Positions 1 to 6,603 are shown, counted from the first letter of the stretch. The stretch is 8,310 nt of DNA from Chloroflexota bacterium (GCA_021823555.1 JAKANW010000096.1:1-8310), one strand, 5' to 3'. Made by a program: numbers and translations. The notes: generated by a model from the sequence alone, not told the origin.

Positions 1-447
1 CTGATCTTTGTGGCCGCGCACGAGACTGCCCACCAATGGTGGTTCGAGCAGGTGGGGAACGACCAGGCCGAGCAGCCCTGGCTGGACGAGGCTCTGGCCA
101 CATACAGCGAGCGCATCTTTTATGAAAACGCGTATCCAAACCTTGTAAGCCAGTGGTGGGCCTATCGCATTGACTTCTACCAGCCAGGAGGCTTCGTGGA
201 TATTCCCATCTATGCGGGCGGCGGCTTCCGGCCTTATACCAACGCGGTCTATTTCCGCGGCGCGCACTTCCTGGAAGACTTGCGCCAACGGATCGGCGAC
301 GATGCCTTCTTTGCATTCCTCCGGGATTATCTCCAGCAGGAAAACGGCAAAATTGCCACCGCAACAGATTTCTTCCGCATCCTGGCTTTGCACACCAAAA
401 CGGACTACTCCGACCTCGTCCGCAAATATTTCCAAAACACCTACTAA
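1..447 (+). CDS. M1-family metallopeptidase, C-terminal fragment (5' end outside window)
   Basis: This is the last 148 residues of a gluzincin-type peptidase; the reading frame is open from base 1 and ends at TAA 445-447. The zinc site HETAH is at bases 19-33, and after 18 more residues comes the Glu of WLDEALATYSE, giving the M1 pattern HExxH-x18-E. A later AVYFRGAHF segment matches the M1 segment carrying the catalytic Tyr. M1 enzymes normally remove N-terminal residues from peptides using one zinc ion. The chain stops soon after the thermolysin-like domain, so it lacks the long C-terminal helical domain of classical aminopeptidase N, as does the complete paralogue downstream. The two share 72 of 148 residues without a gap. 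The next gene begins one base after this stop, so the two are probably cotranscribed and translationally coupled. Location is unseen, but by analogy with the paralogue it may be exported. Substrate is unknown. Confidence 0.9.
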   Translation: MIFVAAHETAHQWWFEQVGNDQAEQPWLDEALATYSERIFYENAYPNLVSQWWAYRIDFYQPGGFVDIPIYAGGGFRPYTNAVYFRGAHFLEDLRQRIGDDAFFAFLRDYLQQENGKIATATDFFRILALHTKTDYSDLVRKYFQNTY

Positions 448-448
448 C

Positions 449-1993
449 ATGCGCCGCCCTTCATCCTCCGCGCGTCATGGGATGCGCCTCCCGGCTTGTT
501 TCCTGCTCCTGCTTTTGTTGACCGCCTGCACGCCGGCCCAGGCCGCCATGACCGACCCGCCTCCTCCGCCCCTCAGCCTGGTGACCGTGGACCCAAACGC
601 CAGCGCCACCCCGACTCCGTTCCAGCCGGCCTCGCCCAGCGATACTCCGCTTCCCTCGCCCACCCTGGTACCTCCCAGCGAGACGCCTCCGCCAACCACG
701 GATACACCGCCCGCCACGGGCCGCACTCAATACACTTTCTACGTCAACCTTGACTATGCAGGCCGAAGCCTCACTGCTGACGAGACCATCCGCTACTCCA
801 ACACCACCGGCCAATCGTTGAGCGAGATCGTGCTGGCGGTCGAGCCGAACCTCTCGCAGGGTGCTTTTGTGCTCAACGCATTGGGCCAGGATAACGTGAC
901 CCTGACCTCTTATGATCTGACCGGTCATCGCATGAGCATCAGCCTGCCCCAGCCGCTTCAGCCGGGCAGCTCGACCACGTTGGCGCTCAACTTTACGTTG
1001 AACATCCCGCCCAAGCATTACGAAAAGACATTTGGCTACCTCGGCTATCAGGTCAATCTTTCGGATTGGTATCCGTTCATTGTCCCGTTCGTCAATGGCG
1101 CCTGGGTGCTGCACGATCCGTGGGCGTTCGGTGAATACCTTGTCTATGACTCATCGGACTTCGAGGTCAATCTCAAGGTCAACGATCCATCGGTGGTGGT
1201 GGCGGCCAGCGCGCCAGCCGAGGCCAACGGCGAGTGGACGCGCTATCGCCTGTACGGGGCGCGCACCTTCGTCCTGTCGGCCAGTGATCGCTTCCAGTTC
1301 GTGGAATCGGCTGTCGGGTCGGCGGTGATCCGGGTCTATTATCTGGATGGATATGACGGCGCGGCGCAGGGAATGTTGAACGCCGCGGTCCAGGCCGTCG
1401 CGTTGTATGCTGTCAAGTTCGCACCGTATCCCTACGACAGCCTGAGCGTGGTGCAGGCCGATGTGCCCGACGGCCAGGAATATGATGGGTTGGTGTTCCT
1501 GTCTACGAAGTTTTTCGCGGAGTACGGCGGCTCGGCCAAGAGCAACCTGATCAGTATCGGCGTCCACGAGATCGCGCACCAGTGGTGGTTCGGCTTGGTG
1601 GGGAACGACCAGGCCATCGAGCCCTGGCTGGACGAAGCCATGGCGACCTACAGCGAAAATATTTTTTACAAGTTCAACCATCCTACCTATGGCGACTGGT
1701 GGTGGAACTTCCGCGTCAATTATTTTGGCGCGAACGGTTGGGTGGATTCTTCCGTCTACCAGATGGCGAACTTCCAGACCTACGTCAGCGCGGTTTACAT
1801 GGATGGAGCCAGTTTCCTGCGCGACCTCAACGTCCGCATGGGCGATGATGACTTTTACCGCTTCCTAAAGGATTACGCCGCGACCTACAGCCGCTCCCGC
1901 GTCACCACCTTCGACTTTTTTGCCACGCTGCGGAAGGACACTTCGGCGGACATTTCGGACTTGATCCAGACCTACTTCCAGGGGTCGTATTAA
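449..1993 (+). CDS. M1-family metallopeptidase, predicted lipoprotein
   Basis: The frame encodes 514 residues. ATG 449 lies one base after the upstream stop (TAACATG), which suggests translational coupling; no good Shine-Dalgarno is seen. ATG 482 (MRLPACF) is an alternative start. Residues 12-27 form a lipoprotein signal: a Leu-rich core, then lipobox LTAC with Cys27, so the mature protein should be lipid-anchored outside the membrane. Residues about 30-90 are a Pro/Thr/Ser-rich linker. An N-terminal beta domain follows, then the thermolysin-like domain with HEIAH (His373, Glu374, His377), third zinc ligand Glu396 and probable catalytic Tyr450 in AVYMDGASF. At the place of the usual GxMEN motif stands GQEYDG: Glu344 is kept but Met and Asn are not. 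The protein ends soon after the catalytic domain, shorter than the 850-900 residues of classical aminopeptidase N. The likely role is extracellular peptide trimming, but the altered motif leaves exo- versus endopeptidase activity open. Confidence 0.9.
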   Translation: MRRPSSSARHGMRLPACFLLLLLLTACTPAQAAMTDPPPPPLSLVTVDPNASATPTPFQPASPSDTPLPSPTLVPPSETPPPTTDTPPATGRTQYTFYVNLDYAGRSLTADETIRYSNTTGQSLSEIVLAVEPNLSQGAFVLNALGQDNVTLTSYDLTGHRMSISLPQPLQPGSSTTLALNFTLNIPPKHYEKTFGYLGYQVNLSDWYPFIVPFVNGAWVLHDPWAFGEYLVYDSSDFEVNLKVNDPSVVVAASAPAEANGEWTRYRLYGARTFVLSASDRFQFVESAVGSAVIRVYYLDGYDGAAQGMLNAAVQAVALYAVKFAPYPYDSLSVVQADVPDGQEYDGLVFLSTKFFAEYGGSAKSNLISIGVHEIAHQWWFGLVGNDQAIEPWLDEAMATYSENIFYKFNHPTYGDWWWNFRVNYFGANGWVDSSVYQMANFQTYVSAVYMDGASFLRDLNVRMGDDDFYRFLKDYAATYSRSRVTTFDFFATLRKDTSADISDLIQTYFQGSY

Positions 1994-2013
1994 GTGCCCA
2001 ATCCATATTCTCT

Positions 2014-2021
2014 GATAAAAT
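2014..2021 (+). promoter_or_regulatory. possible -10 element for the hydrolase gene
   Basis: GATAAAAT lies in the 48-bp gap after the peptidase stop and about 20 bases before the hydrolase ATG. It resembles a sigma-70 -10 box, but no convincing -35 hexamer stands 16-18 bases upstream. GAGG at 2031-2034, 7 bases before the ATG, may act as ribosome site. It is weak evidence that the hydrolase is transcribed separately from the peptidase pair. Confidence 0.25.
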
Positions 2022-2041
2022 CCACGCCCTGAGGCTAAAGG

Positions 2042-2896
2042 ATGAATTTCGAAGAAACGTATATTGAGACAAATGGTATTCGCCTGCATGTGGTACAGGC
2101 GGGACCACAAGGAGGCAAGCCGGTCCTGCTGTTACATGGTTTTCCAGAGTTTTGGCGTGGATGGATCAAACAGATCCCTGCACTGGCGGAAGCGGGCCAT
2201 CGGGTGATCGTCCCTGACCAGCGCGGCTACAACTTGAGCGACAAGCCAAAAGGTGTGAAGGCCTATCGCCTGGATGCGCTGGCTCAGGATGTCATTGGCC
2301 TGATGGATGCCTTGCATTATGAAAAGGTCACCCTGGTTGGACACGATTGGGGGGCGATGGTGGCCTGGGCGCTGGCGATTTGGAAACCCGAACGTGTGCA
2401 GCGGTTGGGTATCCTCAACGTGCCGCATCCCGCGGTCATGGGCCGCTTTGTGCAGCGTGACCCGGAACAGATCCGCCGCTCGTGGTACGCGTTCTTATTC
2501 CAGTTGCCGTGGTTCCCCGAGGCTGGTATGCGCGCCGATGATTGGCGCGGCGCGGAACGTGCTTTGCGGGGCAGCGGCAAGATCCATACTTTTACAAATG
2601 AAGATGTCGTTGAATATAAAAAGGCCTGGTCGCAACCCGGCGCAATGACTGCCATGATCAACTGGTATCGTGCGCTCATGAGGCGCCGCCTGCCGATGCC
2701 GGAAAATCCGCGTGTGTGCGTGCCCACGTTGATGCTGTGGGGCATGAAGGACGTAGCCCTCACCCACCGGATGGCGCGTCCGAGCATGGATTATTGTGAT
2801 GACGGGCGGCTGGTGCTGTTCCCGGACGCGACCCATTGGGTGCAGCGTGACGAGGCTGACGAGGTCAACCGCTATTTGCTGGATTTTATAAAATAG
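2042..2896 (+). CDS. alpha/beta hydrolase, epoxide hydrolase-like
   Basis: This 284-residue cytoplasmic protein has no signal peptide and has the usual length for the family. The oxyanion-hole motif HGFPE is at residues 32-36. The nucleophile elbow GHDWGA places Asp102 as nucleophile, which separates epoxide hydrolases and haloalkane dehalogenases from Ser esterases. Asp237 (WGMKD) and His265 (DATHW) complete the triad. In the cap, Tyr149 (SWYAFLFQLPW) and Tyr209 (INWYRALMRR) sit where soluble epoxide hydrolases carry the two Tyr that hold the epoxide oxygen. NWYR in particular is typical of that group. The expected reaction is opening of an epoxide to a diol through an ester intermediate on Asp102; the natural substrate cannot be told. 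The start follows GAGG at 2031-2034. The gene converges on the next one, with 12 bases between stops and no clear terminator. A fluoroacetate- or haloalkane-dehalogenase activity is the main alternative. Confidence 0.88.
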   Translation: MNFEETYIETNGIRLHVVQAGPQGGKPVLLLHGFPEFWRGWIKQIPALAEAGHRVIVPDQRGYNLSDKPKGVKAYRLDALAQDVIGLMDALHYEKVTLVGHDWGAMVAWALAIWKPERVQRLGILNVPHPAVMGRFVQRDPEQIRRSWYAFLFQLPWFPEAGMRADDWRGAERALRGSGKIHTFTNEDVVEYKKAWSQPGAMTAMINWYRALMRRRLPMPENPRVCVPTLMLWGMKDVALTHRMARPSMDYCDDGRLVLFPDATHWVQRDEADEVNRYLLDFIK

Positions 2897-2908
2897 TTGC
2901 CTGAACCT

Positions 2909-3988
2909 TCAACCAACCGCTTTGAGCACTCTCAACGCCCTCAATGTGACCCATTTGTTGGGCGCTTTCTTTTTCCCGAAATCCACCCACATTTTGCCGG
3001 TGTAATCGTATTCCAAGAGCCAACGGCCTTTCTCATCCTGCTTGTCGCGGATCAGGTCGAGGGTGTTGGCGAGGCGGGGATCCTGGCCGTATCCCAGCCC
3101 GACCAGCGCTTCGGCCAGTTGCAACAGGTCGGTGATATAGAATACGGGAAAGCCAAACTTCCACCAGTTACGGCTCGGCTTGTCTCCAAGTCGAGTCGGG
3201 TAATTTGCAGTTGCGGGATCAACGCTGAAGAAGAACTCCGCTCCCCGCTGGATGGCCTTCTTGATGAGCGCGGTCCGTCTTTGGACAGGCCACCGGCTGA
3301 ACGCCAGCATGACCTTGCATCCCCCCCAGGCACAGGCTGATTTATTGTTGACCCCGCAGGCAAAGTTCGGTCCGCACTTGTAGGCGTAATAGCGGACCGG
3401 TGCGTCCCTATCTTCCATCGGGGCGATGCCATCGCCCGTGACCGTGCGTGCCATCCATTCATAGGCTTTTTTCAGGCGCGGATCGTCGACCCCCATCTCC
3501 ATCAGCGACCAGCAAAGATTGCCCTGGAGACAATCCACGGTGCCGGAAGGCGCCCCGGACGAACTCGTGGTGAATTGACCGCCTTCAGCCATATGATCCA
3601 GCAGATATTTGCAAGCCTGCTCGATCCGTTGGTCTCTGGCCGGCGACGCGCCCAACTGGGCCAGCAAAATAATGGACCAGGCGGTCGAACTGTACTTTGG
3701 GTTGTATCCCGGACCCGGCTTGACCCAGTATCCCTCTTTCTCCATGTTGGACAAGATGACCGCGATCTGTCCCACTTTGTGAGCGGCCTTGCGCGCTGAG
3801 AGCAGTTCTCGATCCTCCGCCGGGAGGCCGACCAGGTCTCGCAAGGCGAGGTAACGCACGCCCAGGTTCTCGGACTCCAGCAGCCACGACGAGAGTCGCC
3901 TCTTAGTTGATCCTTCCAGGACATATGCCACTCCTTTCAGATCAAAACCGAAGTCCCCTACCCCTAACCAGTATAGCACTTTGGGCAT
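2909..3988 (-). CDS. alpha/alpha-toroid (terpenoid cyclase/prenyltransferase fold) protein, 5' end doubtful
   Basis: The maximal open frame has 359 residues. Helical repeats typical of the squalene-cyclase/prenyltransferase toroid are seen: YSSTAWSIILLAQLG (99-113), GNLCWSLMEMG (156-166), WGGCKVMLAFSRW (221-233), FPVFYITDLLQLAEAL (280-295) and WVTLRALRVLKAVG (346-359). Four Cys (205, 211, 219, 224) lie close together, and Cys153 and Cys159 come earlier; a metal or disulfide site is possible. There is no DxDD cyclase motif and no signal peptide, so no catalytic function is claimed. Homologues of this type are sometimes carelessly named nitrogen fixation proteins; nothing here supports that. 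The listed ATG at 3988 is unlikely to be used, since an extended -10 box (3970-3978) lies downstream of it. The best ribosome site (AAAGGAG, 3931-3937) serves ATG 3924, which is in a different frame. Conserved-looking sequence starts near LSSWLLESENLGVRYLALRDL (residues 32-52). Confidence 0.75.
   Translation of the reverse strand: MPKVLYWLGVGDFGFDLKGVAYVLEGSTKRRLSSWLLESENLGVRYLALRDLVGLPAEDRELLSARKAAHKVGQIAVILSNMEKEGYWVKPGPGYNPKYSSTAWSIILLAQLGASPARDQRIEQACKYLLDHMAEGGQFTTSSSGAPSGTVDCLQGNLCWSLMEMGVDDPRLKKAYEWMARTVTGDGIAPMEDRDAPVRYYAYKCGPNFACGVNNKSACAWGGCKVMLAFSRWPVQRRTALIKKAIQRGAEFFFSVDPATANYPTRLGDKPSRNWWKFGFPVFYITDLLQLAEALVGLGYGQDPRLANTLDLIRDKQDEKGRWLLEYDYTGKMWVDFGKKKAPNKWVTLRALRVLKAVG
3931..3937 (-). 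promoter_or_regulatory. strong ribosome binding site AAAGGAG before ATG 3924
   Basis: On the minus strand AAAGGAG stands 6 bases before an ATG at 3922-3924, an ideal spacing. That ATG opens MSWKDQLRGDS, which is one frame away from the toroid protein. The in-frame GTG at 3929-3931 overlaps the ribosome site itself, so it cannot be served by it. This site is the main argument for a frameshift or misassigned start at the beginning of the toroid gene. Confidence 0.6.
3970..3978 (-). promoter_or_regulatory. extended -10 promoter of the toroid protein gene
   Basis: On the minus strand the sequence reads TGCTATACT: a near-consensus -10 hexamer TATACT (3970-3975) with the TG of an extended -10. No matching -35 stands at the right distance, which extended -10 promoters can do without. 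Transcription would start near 3963, leaving a leader of about 40 bases before ATG 3924. Confidence 0.45.
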
Positions 3989-4055
3989 GTCGTTGGTTGG
4001 ACAACCTATGTCACGTTATGGCGTTTGATGCAAGCGTTAGGTTGTTTTTGAAAAA

Positions 4056-4082
4056 TTGTCAGGCCTTAACCCAGAGTATAAT
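4056..4082 (+). promoter_or_regulatory. promoter of the small-protein operon, leaderless or nearly so
   Basis: A perfect -10 hexamer TATAAT is at 4077-4082. TTGTCA at 4056-4061 is a fair -35 but the spacer is only 15 bases. Transcription should begin around 4088-4090, only 3-5 bases before the ATG at 4093, so the mRNA has almost no leader and no room for a Shine-Dalgarno. It is divergent from the toroid gene promoter about 100 bases to the left. Confidence 0.55.
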
Positions 4083-4092
4083 TAAGAATGCC

Positions 4093-4338
4093 ATGCGGTC
4101 TGATGAAATCGAGATCACCAGTGAGATCACGGAAATTGAGACGATTGCTGTCGGCCGTTCCATTCGCGAATTGGATAGATTGCAGAGAAAATATGGTAAA
4201 GGCCGCTGGCGTAAACTCAAAGGTTTAGCGATGGTCCGCTTTCCGGATAATACGGTTTTCCTCGCTGAAATTCATTGGTATGAAGCTCATGGAATCGGAA
4301 AACGAGACATTAAAGTGAAACGAATTCTCGGAAAATAA
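4093..4338 (+). CDS. small uncharacterised protein, first gene of a two-gene operon
   Basis: This encodes 81 residues. The frame is open further upstream, but ATG 4093 is chosen because the TATAAT promoter at 4077-4082 lies inside that extension. The sequence is acidic at first (SDEIEITSEITEIETI). Then comes a probable helix (RSIRELDRLQRKYGKGRWRK) and a compact end with the striking segment AEIHWYEAHGIGKRDIKVKR, rich in His, Trp and Lys. There is no signal peptide or membrane segment. I do not recognise a named domain. The composition of the second half, basic with alternating hydrophobic residues, would fit a small beta-rich nucleic-acid or protein-binding fold, but this is a guess. The stop overlaps the next start (TAATG at 4336-4340), so both proteins are probably made together in similar amounts. 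The operon looks visibly more AT-rich than its neighbours, which may point to separate acquisition. Confidence 0.75.
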   Translation: MRSDEIEITSEITEIETIAVGRSIRELDRLQRKYGKGRWRKLKGLAMVRFPDNTVFLAEIHWYEAHGIGKRDIKVKRILGK

Positions 4339-4571
4339 TGATGACTGCCAAAACATCTCCTCAATTTGTTGTGTGTCTCAAAAACGGCGGCTATGAAGCC
4401 TCGCTTGAACCGCGCAAGATTTACCAGGTATTGCCCGATAAGGAGGCGGAAAATCATAATATGATTCGGGTGATTGACGAGTCTGGCGAAGATTACCTTT
4501 TCCCCAGCGGTTTATTTTCGCCGATTTCATTGCCGCAAACGTTGGTCAAAGAACTGGCGCTTTCAACGTAA
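4338..4571 (+). CDS. small uncharacterised protein, second gene of the operon
   Basis: This encodes 77 residues. The ATG at 4338 shares its A with the upstream stop; a second ATG follows at 4341, and either could be used. The core, from about FVVCLKNGGYEASLEPRKIYQVLPD to MIRVIDESGEDYLFPSGLFSPISLP, reads like a small beta-barrel domain: short strands with charged turns and no transmembrane part. Short proteins with a similar FVVC-KN-YEASLE-KIYQVLPD and VIDESGEDYLFP pattern are, from memory, common in cyanobacteria and Chloroflexota as hypothetical proteins. I cannot name a family. It is coupled to the 81-residue protein and ends just before a palindrome at the convergent border with the ABC-F gene. 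A toxin-antitoxin or regulator pair is conceivable from the layout alone, but no known toxin fold is visible. Confidence 0.75.
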   Translation: MMTAKTSPQFVVCLKNGGYEASLEPRKIYQVLPDKEAENHNMIRVIDESGEDYLFPSGLFSPISLPQTLVKELALST

Positions 4572-4583
4572 GAGCTTAAGCTC
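4572..4583. repeat. perfect 12-bp palindrome at a convergent gene border
   Basis: GAGCTTAAGCTC is fully self-complementary and starts directly after the stop codon of the small-protein operon. Its right end overlaps the stop codon of the ABC-F gene on the other strand (4582-4584). There is no T-tract on either side, so it is not a standard intrinsic terminator, although it fills the whole 10-bp gap where one would be expected. Confidence 0.5.
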
Positions 4584-6603
4584 AAACCTCGGAAATTTTC
4601 TCCCACTCACCCAGCTTCTCATCCATCTCCCTCTGCACGCGAGCGTATTCCTTGCCCAGCCGCGTGACCTCCCCCGCGTCCGCGGGCGGATTCTCCAACT
4701 GCGCGCCGATGTCAGCCAATTGCTTTTCAAGGCTGGCGATGGCGTTCTCCAGTTCCTGTAACTGGGCGACCTTTTTTCTCTCCTCTTTCGCGGACTGTGA
4801 CGACTCACGTCGCCGCGCTTTTGAGTTGTTCTCCGAAGTCTGCAGATTTCGGAGTCCCTCATTGCGGAGTCCTTCCGCCCGCGCGGCCTCTTTCTCTCTC
4901 TCTTCTTTCATCTGGGAATACGTCCCGTTGAAGACCTTCATCTGCGACTCGTCGGGGTTGATCTCCCAGATTTGAGTCGCCAGAGCGTCCACCAGATAGC
5001 GATCATGCGACACGAGTAGGATGGTGCCTTTGTAGGCGTCCAGTACCGCTTGCAAGACTTCCTGCGAAGGGATGTCGAGGTGGTTGGTCGGTTCGTCGAG
5101 CAGCAGCAGGTTGGTGTCGCTCAAAGCCAACTTGGCCAGCGCCAGCCGTCCACGCTCGCCGCCGGAGAGCATGGACACCTTTTTGAAAGCGTCATCGCCG
5201 GAGAAGAGATACTTGCCGAGATAGTCTCGTCCCTGATACGGCAGCATACCCGGTGAGGCCGCCAGGATTTCATCCAGCACGGCCTTTTCGGGATCGAGAC
5301 CCTCATGCGCCTGCGCAAAGTAACCGATGTGCAAACTGGAGCCGAGGGTCACTTCACCGGTCAACGGTTCGAGCTGACCGAGGATGGTCTTCAGGAATGT
5401 GGACTTGCCCGCGCCGTTCGGGCCGATCAGGGCCGCGCAATCCGTGCGGCGCAGTTCGATGTCCGGGGCGCGGAATAACAGTTTGCCGGGGTAGCCCACT
5501 TCGAGGTCGCGGGTGCGGATCACCAAATCGCCGGAGCGGCTGGTCGAACGCAGGTGCAAGCCCAGGTCCGGGGTGACGCGCAGCGGAGGCCGCAGCGAGC
5601 GGACTCGTTTCTCGGCTTCTTCCACGCTGAACGGGCTGGTGGTCGTTTCCACATCCAGTTGCGACCAGTTCGTGCCGACCACCGCATCCATGCCCACCTG
5701 TTCGATGGCCTGCACGATGCGCGTCAGCCGCCGCAGTTTGCCTTTGGCTTGCTGGACGTTCTGCCCAGAAATATTCTTCTTGATGTACTCCACATCCTTC
5801 AGCAGCTTCCCACGCTCAGACTCGAAGACCTCCACGCGGTGGTTCCAGCGGTTCTCGCGTTCGAGCAGGTAGGTGCTGTAATTGCCGCGGTAAAACTCCG
5901 AACCGCTGACCGCCATTTCGAGCAGGGCGTTGCAGGTGTGGTCGAGGAAGTAACGGTCATGCGACACAATGATGGCTGCGCCGTCCCACTGGCTGAGGTA
6001 GCCTTCGAGCCATTCGACCGCCGCGATGTCGAGGTGGTTGGTCGGCTCATCGAGCAGGAGCAGGTCGGGGTTCGAGAGCAGGAGTCGGGCCAGATAGGCG
6101 CGCGTGCGCTGTCCGCCGGAGAGATGGTCGAGCGAGAGGTTGAAATCGGCTGGATCAAAGCCGAGGCCGGTCAGCACCTGCTTGATGCGGACCTGGTAGA
6201 CGTAGCCGCCGCGCCGCTCGAAGTCATGCTGAAGCGCTCCATACCGGACCATGGCCTGCTCCCGTTTCGACGGGTCAGACATTTCGGCCTCGAGTTTTTC
6301 CAGCTCCCCCTGCTGGCGGATCAGATCTGCAAATTCAGACCGGCACACATCCCAGAGCGTGCCGTCCATTTGGAAGTCGGCTTCCTGCGGCAGGTAGCCC
6401 AGACGCGAATTTCGGGCGCGCGTGAAGGCGCCTGCGGACGGTTCTTCCTGTCCGACCAGGATGCGCAGCAGGGTGGTCTTGCCGATGCCGTTCGGCCCAA
6501 CGATGGCTAGGCGCGCGCCTTTTGCCACCGAAAAGGAAACGTCACGGAAGAGGTCTTCCGCGCCGTAGGATTTGGAGAGGAAATTTGCGGTGATGATGGA
6601 CAT
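4582..6603 (-). CDS. ABC-F family ATPase (ribosome-associated type)
   Basis: The protein has 673 residues, with two ABC domains and no membrane segments, which defines the soluble ABC-F class. Domain 1: Walker A GPNGIGKT (36-43), signature LSGGQ (161-165), Walker B with DEPTNHLD (185-192), SHD switch (214-216). Domain 2: Walker A GPNGAGKS (394-401), LSGGE (479-483), DEPTNHLD (503-510), SHD (532-534). The linker, about residues 240-358, holds a helical arm (KNISGQNVQQAKGKLRRLTRIVQAI) and a less usual stretch, about 317-358, before the second ABC domain. The C-terminal part, about 560-673, is a charged coiled coil as in Uup- and YdiF-like members. ABC-F proteins bind the ribosomal E site and act in translation rescue, regulation or antibiotic protection. 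The exact subfamily is not decidable here. ATG 6603 lacks a Shine-Dalgarno but matches the usual MSIITANFLSKSYG-type start. The gene is monocistronic as far as visible. Confidence 0.93.
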   Translation of the reverse strand: MSIITANFLSKSYGAEDLFRDVSFSVAKGARLAIVGPNGIGKTTLLRILVGQEEPSAGAFTRARNSRLGYLPQEADFQMDGTLWDVCRSEFADLIRQQGELEKLEAEMSDPSKREQAMVRYGALQHDFERRGGYVYQVRIKQVLTGLGFDPADFNLSLDHLSGGQRTRAYLARLLLSNPDLLLLDEPTNHLDIAAVEWLEGYLSQWDGAAIIVSHDRYFLDHTCNALLEMAVSGSEFYRGNYSTYLLERENRWNHRVEVFESERGKLLKDVEYIKKNISGQNVQQAKGKLRRLTRIVQAIEQVGMDAVVGTNWSQLDVETTTSPFSVEEAEKRVRSLRPPLRVTPDLGLHLRSTSRSGDLVIRTRDLEVGYPGKLLFRAPDIELRRTDCAALIGPNGAGKSTFLKTILGQLEPLTGEVTLGSSLHIGYFAQAHEGLDPEKAVLDEILAASPGMLPYQGRDYLGKYLFSGDDAFKKVSMLSGGERGRLALAKLALSDTNLLLLDEPTNHLDIPSQEVLQAVLDAYKGTILLVSHDRYLVDALATQIWEINPDESQMKVFNGTYSQMKEEREKEAARAEGLRNEGLRNLQTSENNSKARRRESSQSAKEERKKVAQLQELENAIASLEKQLADIGAQLENPPADAGEVTRLGKEYARVQREMDEKLGEWEKISEV
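4831..4872. repeat. palindrome plus 15-bp tandem repeat inside the ABC-F coding sequence
   Basis: Bases 4831-4854 form a 24-bp palindrome with 11 of 12 pairs matching (only 4838/4847 fails). Adjacent to it, CGGAGTCC occurs at 4850-4857 and 4865-4872, a 15-bp period that is translated as EGLRN-EGLRN. A further small inverted pair, GCGGA/TCCGC, overlaps the second copy. In protein terms the palindrome codes residues 584-591 (LRNLQTSE), in the charged coiled coil. The arrangement resembles short palindromic elements that settle in frame in tolerant protein regions; this is an inference. Confidence 0.5.

Noticed and set aside
170..448. Open extension upstream of the second peptidase gene in the same frame
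   Set aside because: It overlaps the well-supported upstream peptidase in another frame, is Ser/Arg-rich without sense, and the lipoprotein signal begins only after 449.
461..1114. Long open frame on the minus strand opposite the peptidase
   Set aside because: It is Arg/Gly-rich and mirrors codon bias of the real gene; no domain, promoter or ribosome site is visible.
4093..4571. Firm call of a toxin-antitoxin system
   Set aside because: Only gene size and overlap support it; no known toxin or DNA-binding antitoxin fold is visible.
5554..6510. A 318-residue plus-strand open frame opposite the ABC-F gene
   Set aside because: The minus strand carries every ABC-F motif; this frame has only His/Arg/Val-rich antisense composition.
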